A DNA stretch of 64,000 nucleotides from CAYPEL01 sp036479985 (lineage in GTDB: Bacteria; Pseudomonadota; Gammaproteobacteria; DSM-19610), in the NCBI GenBank assembly GCA_965224815.1, contig CBDDAF010000003.1, positions 1,364,001 through 1,428,000 of the forward strand, given 5' to 3'. Shown piece by piece: positions 16,739 to 25,866 of this stretch; the first letter of the stretch is position 1; the number at the start of each line of letters is the position of its first letter. The notes beneath the pieces are model-generated. The model saw only the letters and a list, made by a program, of their open reading frames with translations, had not been told where the DNA came from and did not search any database. The position numbers and the translations under genes were made by a program.

Positions 16739-19731
16739 TTATTTTACATGGAACACTTTCATCACTTCATCGCCAAGGTGGTTGATAACCTTAACCGCAA
16801 TTCTACTTGATTTTGGCTTGGTGAACGGACGTGAAGTATCACTATTGAGTGTTTCCCATGCATCCTGATTGATTTCGGCCTTGAGAGTGGTCTTCAGCGC
16901 CTTGTAGGGATCATTCGCACCAAGAAAATAGGCGTGGCGGACGAAAAAGCTCTCTTCGTTGTAGTCGGTGTCGATGAACCAGCAGGCGATGCCTTCGGGG
17001 CCGTCGCTGCGGACTTCGCCGGTGTTGGGGTGGAAGACATCGACGCCGTTGACCTTGACCTGAATTTTGCCGTCTTCGGCATCGAGGATGTCGATGTCAG
17101 GTTCGCCGAAGATGACGAAGAGGTTGCCTTTGCCTGTGTTTTTCAGGTCGTCGGCCATGTGCAGGTCGGCATTCATTCTGGCTTTGAGGACGGGGATACG
17201 GCCGAGTTTGTTGAACTCGGATGAGTGGGCGTCGTAGTTGAAGGCGCAGGTGATGAGTACATCGAAATCGGCATCGCCTGCTTCACGAGCGGCGGCGACC
17301 AGATCGGGGCGGGAGACAGTGCCGAATTCAGGGCCGATGAAGATACCGGCGCGTTTCTCGCTGCCCGATTCTTCGTCGCCTTCAAAATAGCGACCTTCGG
17401 CGCAGATAAGATCACCCGGCCAGGGTGTCAGTGAAGTGAAGTCAATTTTGTCTTCCTTATGAGCCTGTTGCACACCGGCGGTTTTGAGGTTTTCCAGAAT
17501 CATCTGGACGAAATTCTGCTCCTCACCATAACCTTCTCTGCCAACTGCATTGTCATCGATCAGCTCATCATTTTCATCCACACCAAGTACACGATGCGGT
17601 GACAGGCTTTCCACGGTGAAGGGTCCAGCGACCCGCACCTTTTTCTTGTCCTCGTAGGGTTTGTCGTAGAGGTATTCATAATCGGCCTTGGCGGCGATGG
17701 AGGCATCAATCTCTTTTTGCCGGGCGATGTATTGTTCCCTCCATTGTTTGTGGAACCGTGTGGCCTGTTCCGCTATTTGTGTCCATTCGTGTTCATTCGT
17801 GGTTATTTTTTGAACCACTAATGGACACGAATTAACACGAATTATTTTCCAGAGGTCGTAGGGTTGGTCGGGGATATCGTCGAGGGTGTAGTTTCGATCA
17901 ATCTCTTTGTTCAGGGCTTTTAATGCCATGAGTTTCGTCCGATCAGTATCGGCAGCCTGCAACCGCTGCCAGGCTTTGGTGGCTTTTTCAGGCCAGGGGT
18001 AACCAGGTTCGCGGGGGATTTCCCATTCTTCCCATGATTCACTTAATGCCTGGTTGAGTTGTTCGCACAGTGGCTCCAGCTTTTCCTGGAACTGTTCCCA
18101 GATCACGTCGATTTCGGCGTTGTTGGCGATGGCCTTCAGGGTGATATGTGGTACGCGTTGGTAGACGAAGCCTTGGCGAATATTACCGTGGGTGGCGGAT
18201 TCAGATGGCGCGGTACGGGTGATTTCTGCTTCTTTTTGCTGGCCTTCGGAGCTGTCTGCCAGATGGTAGAAGGAATAGCGGGCACCCATAATTCTGGCAC
18301 GAGCCAGCGCAAGGGCGACGCGAGAACTGTCGGCGGTGATCCAGCGACGCCCCCATTGTTCAGCGACATAGGCTGTGGTGCCAGAACCACAAGTTGGGTC
18401 GAGGACTAAGTCTCCGGGATCCGTAGTCATGAGAAGGCACCGTTGAACGATGTCGGCATTGGTTTGAACAACGTAAACAGGTGCATTCTGACCAAGGAAT
18501 CCATCCCACAGATTCCCTATAGCAGTTAGACTGCTTTCATCCAGATATCGTAGATGTCGTAGGGACTTCCCAATTACAATAATGCGACCACTCTTTAGAG
18601 CACGTTCCAGCTGTTCTTTAGTGGTACCCCACCACCGTTTCCCGGAATCGAAACTCTCCCCATGTATTCAATCTCGTACTTGGCACCCGGCCCAGGCTTT
18701 GTTAGGGAGACATCCTGCCCGAACCGGACGATTTCTGGTAGGTCACCCTTAAATTGGGAACGCCTCGTCCTATCGCCGGAGGGAAGGATCACCCACGGAA
18801 AATTCGAATCCTGATCGGCACTTTTCAACGTATAGAGCTGTCGATATTTGATGGGTACACTTGTGCTTTTTCCATACCATAGAATGTAATCCAATCGTGC
18901 TGGCATGCGACCTGACGCAGACAGTCCAGTTGCTCCCTTCGTGAAGGCAATCATCGCCACGTGACCATCTTCACCAAAGACTTCATCCATCAAAGCCCGA
19001 ACCCTATGCACATTCTCATCCCCAATCTGCACAAAGATCGATCCAGAATCCGTCAACAAATCCCGCGCCACAGTCAGCCGATCCCGCAGATAAGTCAGGT
19101 ATGAATGTATCCCATCCCGCCAGGTATCCCGGAACGCCTTGACCTGTTCCGGCTCACGGGTGATGTGATCCACCTTGCCATCCTTTACATCCCGGCTCGT
19201 GGTTGACCACTGAAAGTTGGAGTTAAATTTAATCCCATAAGGCGGATCGAGATAAATACACTGCACCTTGCCGCGCAGCCCTTCCCGTTCTGCCAGCGAC
19301 GCCATCACTTGCAGGCTATCGCCCAAAATCATGCGGTTAGTCCAGTTGGCGTCGTGCTGGTAGAACTCGGTCTTGGCACCTTCATCCGGCACGCCGTTGA
19401 AGTCGGCAAAGAGGTCTACCTGTGGGTCTGCCGCTACTTCATCAGTTTCTGTACGACGCAGTAGGTCATCAATCAATACCTTGGGATGCACCTTTTCCTG
19501 GATATACAGCGGTGGCGCATGCACCACCAAATCCGACCAATCCTGCTCATCCTTGCCACGCCAGACCAGTTGCGGATCGAGGTCGCGGTTACGGCGTTCG
19601 TAGGCGACACGGATCGGATCCTGGTCTCCCTTCTGCATTACTGAGTGGTATTCGGCAGTGGGAATATTTTTTCGCTTTGCTTCCTCGTGCTTGAGGGTTG
19701 CGATGCGCTTTTTGGTTGGTTTCTTTGCCAT
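16739..19731 (-). pseudogene. mod: type III restriction-modification methyltransferase (mod), frameshifted
   Basis: Two reading frames make one beta-class N6-adenine methyltransferase. The upstream part (19731-18595) carries MILGDSLQVMASLAE and YLDPPYGIKF (motif IV) and ends prematurely. Another frame continues without a stop through KRWWGTTKEQLERALKSG to 18430 and on to DPTCGSGTTAYVAEQWG (motif I, SAM binding). The shift fits loss of one G (C on the plus strand) in the four-base tract at 18658-18661; restoring it gives about 997 residues, long for Mod. A REP-like repeat is embedded in frame at 17775-17842. Without Mod, an active Res would have no matching methylation, though type III Res needs Mod to cut. 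Sequencing error or phase switching are alternatives to true decay. Confidence 0.8.
17775..17842. repeat. ACACGAAT-type inverted repeat embedded in mod
   Basis: Two arms each built of an ACCAC-AATG-ACACGAAT pattern face each other around TTTTTTG. It resembles an interspersed repeat known from many bacterial intergenic regions, here placed inside a coding frame. It is read through as roughly 23 residues around NSCPLVVQKITTNEHEW without a stop. Confidence 0.65.
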
Positions 19732-19746
19732 GATTTTCTATTCCCT

Positions 19747-20589
19747 TTAGGAATCCAGTCCGTCCGGATTTTTCAATGTTTTCTTTTGTTCGGATGTAAG
19801 GCGGCGTTCGACTTTTTTCACGTCTTCTTCGGCTGGCAAGGTTTCAGGACGGATGCCACGTTCGAGCAATGTCTTCCTGACTGCCTCATTATTGGTGATA
19901 TGCTCGTTGGAGATGGCGGCTGCGCTATCCATCTGTTGTTCTTGGGCATTGAAGATTGTGATCTCGGTGGCGAAGTCCTTGGCTTTGAGGATAATGGTCG
20001 GTGCAAAGTCGGCCAGTGGACGACTGGCAGGCACTTTCCAGCGGGATTTCATGGCCTGTGTGGTTTTACCAAACAGGGCTTTGTCTCCTTTGCTGCGAAT
20101 CAGACCGAAGTTTTTGTTGCCGCCAGTTTGTTCATAGATGACCTGGGAGAGTTCCTTTTCTGTTTGTGTCAGCTTTTTACGAGCAGATACGCGCTCTGCT
20201 TCCAGCAAGCGTTGCTCGATTAACTCAGCCCGGCGAGTCTGGACAGCAAAATAGGTTTGCGCGAATGCTATTTCCGGTTTTCTGGGATCACCATTCTGGG
20301 CGATGAGATAGCAGGCATAGCGGGTGAGCATAACGTCGTCTACTTCACGCTGACTACCCGAACCCAGATCAACCATTTTCCCGACGCCGGCAAAATGGTC
20401 TGAAATATCATGATCTGATACTTCGCATGCTGTTTTCGCCCTGGAAACAACGTTCAGAAAGTTATCCCATTTGGTATAGCCAAGCAGATATTGCAGATCG
20501 CGTGCGAGCCAGAACTCAACGCCACCTTCGGTTTCCTGGGCATGTGCTTCGAAGTTATCAGTCAGGCTGTGAACAAGGTCAGTCTTCAT
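19747..20589 (-). CDS. DinD-like DNA-damage-inducible protein
   Basis: 280 residues, matching E. coli DinD in length and layout. A Bro-N-like N-terminus (FWLARDLQYLLGYTKWDNFLNVVSRAKTAC) is followed by DDVMLTRYACYLIAQNGDPRKPEIAFAQTYFAVQTRRAE, then a charged helical region and the C-terminal AAAISNEHITNNEAVRKTLLERGI. DinD inhibits RecA activity in E. coli. Here it sits between res and mod: its start overlaps the res stop by 11 bases and its stop is 15 bases before mod, so it is part of the restriction operon. A role in damage control after DNA cleavage is inference. Confidence 0.85.
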   Translation of the reverse strand: MKTDLVHSLTDNFEAHAQETEGGVEFWLARDLQYLLGYTKWDNFLNVVSRAKTACEVSDHDISDHFAGVGKMVDLGSGSQREVDDVMLTRYACYLIAQNGDPRKPEIAFAQTYFAVQTRRAELIEQRLLEAERVSARKKLTQTEKELSQVIYEQTGGNKNFGLIRSKGDKALFGKTTQAMKSRWKVPASRPLADFAPTIILKAKDFATEITIFNAQEQQMDSAAAISNEHITNNEAVRKTLLERGIRPETLPAEEDVKKVERRLTSEQKKTLKNPDGLDS

Positions 20590-23500
20590 GTGTTACTCCT
20601 GTAGCCACATCCATCATTTTGTTAAATTCATCCTCGACCTTTTTCGCAAAATCATCCTGCATCTCAAACACGTCGGTAAATTCGGCAAAGGCCCAGCGGT
20701 CATGACTGCCAATATGGTTGACACCGGGTATCCAGTAGTTGTCCATGGTGGATTTCTTTTCCTTGGCATCCTCACCCCGGTAGCCTTTGATTTCGACGAT
20801 GAGATTCAGCAAGTCATTTTCATCTTGTCCATCGTTGATCTGGATAATGAAATCGGGGATGTATTTGCGCATGACGGAACCGTAGCGGTAAGGCACTTCG
20901 AGTCCCAGGTTGTGGTTCTTGACGTAGGCTTTTACTTTTGGGTGCGCTTCGACAACCCGGCAGAATTCACCTTCCCAGTCGCTGTCGAGAATGGCCCAGT
21001 TAATGTGGCAACGTCTGGCGTCTGTTTGCCAACGGTCTGTTTTTGATGTGTTGAAATTGACATAGGCTGTTGAGCCAGTCGGGTTGTAGGGGTCGAGTAC
21101 GGCTTTAACGGGTTGTTCTCCAATCAAACTGCGGGTGATGCCAGCCGTGATACGTTCGCAAGCTGTGTCGGCCAGTTCCTGGTACATGAGCTGGGCGGGA
21201 TAAGTACCGCCCTTGCAGACCAGGCAATGGTCTAACCATTGCTTGGTGATGCGTTTCAACTGACCAAACAAGTAAAGCTTTGGCTCTTCTCCCGGATCAC
21301 GCCATTTGGTGTAGAGCAGCCGCTTGGTGATGTGCATCAGCAAGGTGGAATGCCGCATGTCTTGCAGATGCTCCAGGCTCAGATCTACGTCCTCACCAAT
21401 AATGCCAGCATTGCGGGTGATGGAGGGGCCGACCAGTTTCGGCGTCAATTCTAACACCGAATCATCATTGAACTTGGCGGTGAGCCGCTCTTCAGGTAAT
21501 TCAACACGGTAACCCGCCACACGCGGGAAATGGATTTCCAGGGCGTCACGTTCAGGTCGGATAGCCTTCACTTGAATAGTTTCACGCGGTGGTTGAGGTG
21601 GCGCAACAACCGGTTTGGCCGTGAAGTCGAAGGGGATTCCCAGCACGTCCGCATACTCTACATTGAATAACCCCTCTTCATTCAGATCATAGGACTGGCG
21701 GCGCAAGGCGCGGCCAATGACCTGCTCACACAGTAGCTGGGTGCCGAAGGCGCGCAGACCAAGGACGTGGGTAACATTGTTGGCGTCCCAGCCTTCGGTG
21801 AGCATGGAGACTGAGACCACACAGCGAACAGATTCGCCCAGTTGCCCTTCCTTGCCCACGGTATTCATGACTTCTCTGAGCAGATCCTGATCCGTGATGT
21901 TCTCGGCCTGGCGCAGGTCACCGGTACGTTCAACGATCTCACGCCGGAAACGGTCGATTTCTTCTACAGCCATTTTATGGAAACTCTTGTCCAGCGCTTC
22001 GCCGGATTCGAGCTGTTCACTGTCAATCAACAGGGTGCGTGGTCGTGCAATTGAATTACCGTGCTCGTCGTAATTCTGGAACAGGGATAAACGTCCGTTC
22101 TCAAGCGTGGTTGAATCATCATCATTTTGCCGATGAAAGCCCGAAATGTAGTCATAAACCAGTTTCGACGTGGATGTGTTATTACAGACTAAAATGAAAC
22201 AGGGTGGCACGCGGACACCTGCTTTCTGCCATAGCTCGAAGGTTTTCTGGTAGTGGCCGTATAATGCCTCCAATGCGGTTTTGAGAGGCGCAGGGAGCGC
22301 CAGGGGATCCAGTGTTGTTGCCTTGCCACGGCCTTTTTCAGGCATGTCCTTGCGAATATGCTCCCATAGATTGCGGAACATCGGCATCTCGTTACCGGGA
22401 ATATTATCGGCGACTGGGACACGTGGCAGTTTGACGATGCCGCACTCGATGGCATCCATGAGCGAGAAGTCACTCATCGTCCACGGGAATAATGTGCCTT
22501 CGGCATAGCCGGAACCGCGCAGGAAAAAGGGCGTGGCAGACAGGTCGATAACACGGGTAACGCCCAGCTTGCGATTGACCGCTTCAATGCCGGAGATCCA
22601 GAGACGGGCGGCTTCGTTGTTTTTTTCCGCTTCCTTTTTTTCATCCCTTTTCAGGGTATCGTTATCTTCCGGTTCCGGTTTTTCCCGATAACAATGATGT
22701 GCTTCATCATTGATCACCATGATGTTCTTCATACCCATCAGGTCAGGCATGACTCTTTGCAGCATCTGGCCTTCAGTTTCCAGCGTATTCAGCGACTCAC
22801 CCCGCCCCTGTAGCAGCGAACGGCCGCCTTTCGAGAGCGCCATGCGCTCACGAAGTTTGAACGCATGGTAGTTGGTAATCACGATCTTGGCCCGTTCCAG
22901 ATCACCCATCATGTCATTCGGAATGAGTTCACGGCTCAGGTAGTAACTGTCGGGATCGTTGGGCTGAAGCACACGCAGTCGATCCTTGATCGTCAGTCCT
23001 GGTGCAACGATCAGAAACCCTCGTGTAAACCGATTGCTTTGAGGTTTACGTACGGCATTCATTGTCTGCCAGGCAATCAACATGGCCATGACAGTCGTTT
23101 TGCCCGCACCGGTTGCCAGCTTCAGGGCAAGCCGCATGATTTCGGGATTGGCGTTGAGGTTGGCATCAGCCAGATGTTGCAGATAGTTTTTGCCGATCTT
23201 ACCTGCATTGGGAGCCACTTCGGTTAGCCAGATGGCGGTTTCGACGGCTTCTATCTGACAGAAGAAGGGTCGGATACTACTGAATGGATAATGCCGCCAG
23301 TGTTGTAACAGACGTGTTGTCTCAGGCGTCACATGCCAATCATTCGGGTTTGGCAACTTGCGCCATTTATCGACCTGCTGACGAACACCATTGATGATGG
23401 CGGTATGGTCATACTGTTGCTCGCCAGTGGACAGGTCTTTGCCTTCGTTGAAAAGCAACTGCGACTGCTCAGCTGCGCCTTTACGCTTGCGAGGCTTTGG

Positions 23501-23641
23501 AATGGGTGTAATGAAATCCGCACGGCGGCGGCTTTCAATAATCTGTTGAGTTGGTTGACCGCTTTCGTCAAGCTCCCAATGCCTGACGGGATATTCATAG
23601 GGCGAGTTCAGAATTGGTTTTTTGAAAAACTGATTATCCAT
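20579..23641 (-). CDS. res: type III restriction enzyme Res subunit
   Basis: 1020 residues. Superfamily 2 helicase motifs: KLATGAGKTTVMAMLIAWQ (Walker A, ~189), VINDEAHHCY (DEAH box, ~308), DLSATPFFL (motif III) and EQVIGRALRR (motif VI, ~645). The C-terminal PD-(D/E)xK nuclease is intact: YIPDFIIQINDG...LIVEIKGYRG (~935-965). With Mod it would form the ATP-dependent type III complex that cuts between two unmethylated sites. It is the first gene of the island operon; AAGGAAATTTAAAA precedes the ATG. The partner mod gene is frameshifted, which puts function in doubt. Confidence 0.93.
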   Translation of the reverse strand: MDNQFFKKPILNSPYEYPVRHWELDESGQPTQQIIESRRRADFITPIPKPRKRKGAAEQSQLLFNEGKDLSTGEQQYDHTAIINGVRQQVDKWRKLPNPNDWHVTPETTRLLQHWRHYPFSSIRPFFCQIEAVETAIWLTEVAPNAGKIGKNYLQHLADANLNANPEIMRLALKLATGAGKTTVMAMLIAWQTMNAVRKPQSNRFTRGFLIVAPGLTIKDRLRVLQPNDPDSYYLSRELIPNDMMGDLERAKIVITNYHAFKLRERMALSKGGRSLLQGRGESLNTLETEGQMLQRVMPDLMGMKNIMVINDEAHHCYREKPEPEDNDTLKRDEKKEAEKNNEAARLWISGIEAVNRKLGVTRVIDLSATPFFLRGSGYAEGTLFPWTMSDFSLMDAIECGIVKLPRVPVADNIPGNEMPMFRNLWEHIRKDMPEKGRGKATTLDPLALPAPLKTALEALYGHYQKTFELWQKAGVRVPPCFILVCNNTSTSKLVYDYISGFHRQNDDDSTTLENGRLSLFQNYDEHGNSIARPRTLLIDSEQLESGEALDKSFHKMAVEEIDRFRREIVERTGDLRQAENITDQDLLREVMNTVGKEGQLGESVRCVVSVSMLTEGWDANNVTHVLGLRAFGTQLLCEQVIGRALRRQSYDLNEEGLFNVEYADVLGIPFDFTAKPVVAPPQPPRETIQVKAIRPERDALEIHFPRVAGYRVELPEERLTAKFNDDSVLELTPKLVGPSITRNAGIIGEDVDLSLEHLQDMRHSTLLMHITKRLLYTKWRDPGEEPKLYLFGQLKRITKQWLDHCLVCKGGTYPAQLMYQELADTACERITAGITRSLIGEQPVKAVLDPYNPTGSTAYVNFNTSKTDRWQTDARRCHINWAILDSDWEGEFCRVVEAHPKVKAYVKNHNLGLEVPYRYGSVMRKYIPDFIIQINDGQDENDLLNLIVEIKGYRGEDAKEKKSTMDNYWIPGVNHIGSHDRWAFAEFTDVFEMQDDFAKKVEDEFNKMMDVATGVTHED

Positions 23642-23922
23642 TTTTAAATTTCCTTATTTGTTCTTCGACTTTATCCCATGGCAACCGGTTCCATTTTCTT
23701 TCATTGCCGTGTAAGCATCACTTACTTCTTTTAAGGTCACTATTCCTGAAAAGTAATAATTATGCGACTCGCCAACGGTCAGGGCAAATCCGACAGGTAA
23801 TCAGGCCAGTCACGTTTGTTTTTGGCCGAACCGAGGTTACGCAAGAGAGAAGTGTTAGGGTTCACGGAATATACCGTCCTCGCAATCCGCCAAGCAGGGA
23901 ATTAAGAACAGTAATTTTAGGG
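23642..23922. other. upstream region of the defence operon
   Basis: No complete gene. It must hold the promoter for res and the genes behind it. On the minus strand there are several short open stretches in different frames (for example a GTG-started frame at 23865-23779, and one ending at 23650 with KEVSDAYTAMKENG), which may be debris of a displaced gene. None shows a recognisable domain. Confidence 0.4.
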
Positions 23923-23980
23923 CAAAAAGGGGGTCGGTGACAAAACACAATCATTCTCATTTGTCACCGACCCCTTTTCC
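23923..23980. repeat. island-flanking hairpin repeat, copy B
   Basis: GGGGTCGGTGACAAA and TTTGTCACCGACCCC, a perfect 15-bp stem, surround ACACAATCATTCTCA. On the minus strand it ends in CCCCCTTTTTG, 28 bases after the msrQ stop, so it can terminate msrPQ. It is the same sequence and orientation as copy A at 11022-11078, with one extra G and two or three substitutions. Confidence 0.85.
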
Positions 23981-24007
23981 CCGGAAATATTTTTTATTCT
24001 GGATTTG

Positions 24008-24631
24008 TTATCCGGAGCGGATATCACACACAGTTTTTTCTAACATACCCGCTTTTTTAAATGCAGGTATTTTGCGGAACCGTACGGCAAGAAGTACCGC
24101 CAACAGCAAGCCATAGATCAATGGCTCCAACACATCGGCTTTGACCAACCACCAGAAATGAATAACACCAAGCGCTGGTATTACATAGGCAAGACGATGC
24201 AGTTTTTTCCAGTTTTTCCCTAGCCTTTTCATCATGGCATTGGTTGATGTCACTGCGAGCGGCAACAGTAAAATAAACCCCAACATTCCAACTGTCACAA
24301 ACGGACGATCCAGAATATCCAGCCAGATCTCTGGCCAGTCAAAAAACTGATCCAACCAGAAATAGGTGATGAGATGCAGGCTTGCATAGAAAAATGCAAA
24401 TAGTCCAAGCATACGGCGAATTCGTATCAGCCAATTCCAACCAGTTATACGCCGCAATGGCGTTGCTGTGAGTGTGAGTAACAGGAAGCGGAGAGTCCAA
24501 TCACCGGTCTGGTGGGTTATTGCTTCTATAGGGTTAGCGCCTAACATGTTGGCGTAGTACTGAAATGACAGTAGTAACAATGGTAATAGGCTTAGGATAA
24601 AAATAACTGGTTTGGTTAATTTCTTTGGCAT
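24008..24631 (-). CDS. msrQ: heme-binding membrane subunit MsrQ
   Basis: 207 residues with about six hydrophobic segments. It is the b-type heme quinol-linked partner (ferric-reductase-like fold) that feeds electrons to MsrP for repair of periplasmic methionine sulfoxide. Seen are TGDWTLRFLLLTLTATPLRRITG, RRMLGLFAFFYASLHLITYFW (heme His) and GKNWKKLHRLAYVIPALGVIHFWWLVKAD with further His ligands. It follows msrP on the minus strand, separated by 176 bases that contain G/C-rich palindromic repeats. Confidence 0.93.
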   Translation of the reverse strand: MPKKLTKPVIFILSLLPLLLLSFQYYANMLGANPIEAITHQTGDWTLRFLLLTLTATPLRRITGWNWLIRIRRMLGLFAFFYASLHLITYFWLDQFFDWPEIWLDILDRPFVTVGMLGFILLLPLAVTSTNAMMKRLGKNWKKLHRLAYVIPALGVIHFWWLVKADVLEPLIYGLLLAVLLAVRFRKIPAFKKAGMLEKTVCDIRSG

Positions 24632-24683
24632 GACATAACTTAATTAAATTACAATTTTAACATTTGGACACCGGCTAACTAAC

Positions 24684-24785
24684 TTCCTCTCCCTCAGGAA
24701 GAGGGTTGGGGAGAGGGAATCTGATAAACAACTGCCTTATTTACCCCCTCTCCCTGGCCCTCCCCCTGAGGGGGAGGGGACGGCT
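24684..24785. repeat. CCCTCTCCC-type palindromic repeats
   Basis: Two G/C-rich hairpins in tandem: CCCTCAGGAAGAGGG with flanking CTCTCCC/GGGAGAG (24686-24717), and CCCTCCCCCTGAGGGGGAGGG (24758-24778, shown here as paired arms). The second is followed by CGGCTTTTT. They lie between msrP and msrQ and resemble the arms of the repeat at 1184-1286. They may reduce msrQ expression relative to msrP. Confidence 0.6.
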
Positions 24786-24807
24786 TTTTCAGAAAGAGTA
24801 ATAAGAT

Positions 24808-25743
24808 CTAAAAATTCTTTTTCAGATCCATCCCTGTATACAGTGATGCTACCTGTTCACCGTAGCCGTTATACATCATCGTTTTACGTTTACGAAACTC
24901 ACCAATTCGGCGTTCCTTCTTTTGACTCCAGCGTGGATGTGGGACATCAGGATTCACATTGGAATAGAATCCATACTCACGCGGACCGGCTTTCATCCAA
25001 GAGCTCACTGGTTGTTTTTCGACAAAACGAATTTTGACAATCGACTTGATACTTTTGAATCCATATTTCCAGGGCACTACCAAACGGATAGGCGCACCAC
25101 TTTGATTGGGTAACACTTTGCCATACAGACCCACCGCTACCAGTGTTAATGGATTCATAGCCTCATCCATCCGCAAACCTTCAGTGTAAGGCCAGTCGAG
25201 TACACGACGGCGTGTACCCGGCATTTGTTTTTTATCCTGCAAGGTAATGAACTCGACATATTTTGCAGCCGATGTTGGCTTGAATCGTTTAATCAAATCC
25301 GCCAATGGAAAGCCAATCCAGGGAATAACCATCGACCAGCCTTCGACACACCGCAACCGATAGATACGTTCTTCCAGAGCATGCGGCTTAAGAATATCTT
25401 CCAGGGTATAAGTACCCGGTTTTTCTACAGCACCTTCGATAGCTATTGACCACGGATCGGTAACCAACTTGTGCGCATGCCGCGCCGGGTCACTTTTAGA
25501 GGTACCAAATTCGTAAAAATTATTGTAGGTCGTCACATCCTTAAACGGCGTCTTTTCTTCATCCGTGCTATAGGAACTTGAAACGAATTTACCAAGCGCA
25601 AATTTCGATTCAGCAATTGAAGGAAATGCTGCGGCGGCAGCCATCGCGATACCGGTTTTTATAAAATCACGCCGTTGCTGGTAGATTTCGTAGGGTGTAA
25701 CTTCAGATTCGCTGATCACACTGGTTGATTTTTTCATTGTCAT
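24808..25743 (-). CDS. msrP: protein-methionine-sulfoxide reductase catalytic subunit MsrP
   Basis: 311 residues. A twin-arginine signal (QQRRDFIKTGIAMAAAAAF, ~22-40) marks export of the folded molybdoenzyme to the periplasm. The molybdopterin ligand Cys is in YRLRCVEGWSMVIPWIGFPL (~130-149). Further family segments are ARHAHKLVTDPWSI, VAVGLYGKVLPNQSGAPIRLVVPWKYGFKSIKSI and the C-terminal YNGYGEQVASLYTGMDLKKNF. It reduces methionine sulfoxide in envelope proteins using electrons from MsrQ, encoded downstream. ATG at 25743 has GAGG upstream; an ATG two codons in is an alternative. Confidence 0.95.
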   Translation of the reverse strand: MTMKKSTSVISESEVTPYEIYQQRRDFIKTGIAMAAAAAFPSIAESKFALGKFVSSSYSTDEEKTPFKDVTTYNNFYEFGTSKSDPARHAHKLVTDPWSIAIEGAVEKPGTYTLEDILKPHALEERIYRLRCVEGWSMVIPWIGFPLADLIKRFKPTSAAKYVEFITLQDKKQMPGTRRRVLDWPYTEGLRMDEAMNPLTLVAVGLYGKVLPNQSGAPIRLVVPWKYGFKSIKSIVKIRFVEKQPVSSWMKAGPREYGFYSNVNPDVPHPRWSQKKERRIGEFRKRKTMMYNGYGEQVASLYTGMDLKKNF

Positions 25744-25866
25744 AGTCTGGCCTCTGTTGCTGTGACCGGGATGTACTCATCAAGTTCATCGGCAGGTCAT
25801 ATAAAAACAGTATCTGGTAAAAGTATCACAAAACTATCACAGCGCCAGGGAAGCTCAGAGATGACT

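Noticed and set aside
16934..17434. Asp/Val/Glu-rich plus-strand frames opposite the C-terminal part of mod
   Set aside because: Antisense shadow caused by the locally higher G/C content; the minus-strand frame is supported by the Mod continuity.
23646..23720. Short minus-strand frame reading ERKWNRLPWDKVEEQI just before res, faintly like the start of a group II intron reverse transcriptase
   Set aside because: Too short, no start codon, no intron structure and no further reverse-transcriptase motif; likely chance.
23704..23940. 78-codon plus-strand frame before the flanking hairpin
   Set aside because: It ends inside the hairpin repeat, has no recognisable domain and points opposite to all neighbours.
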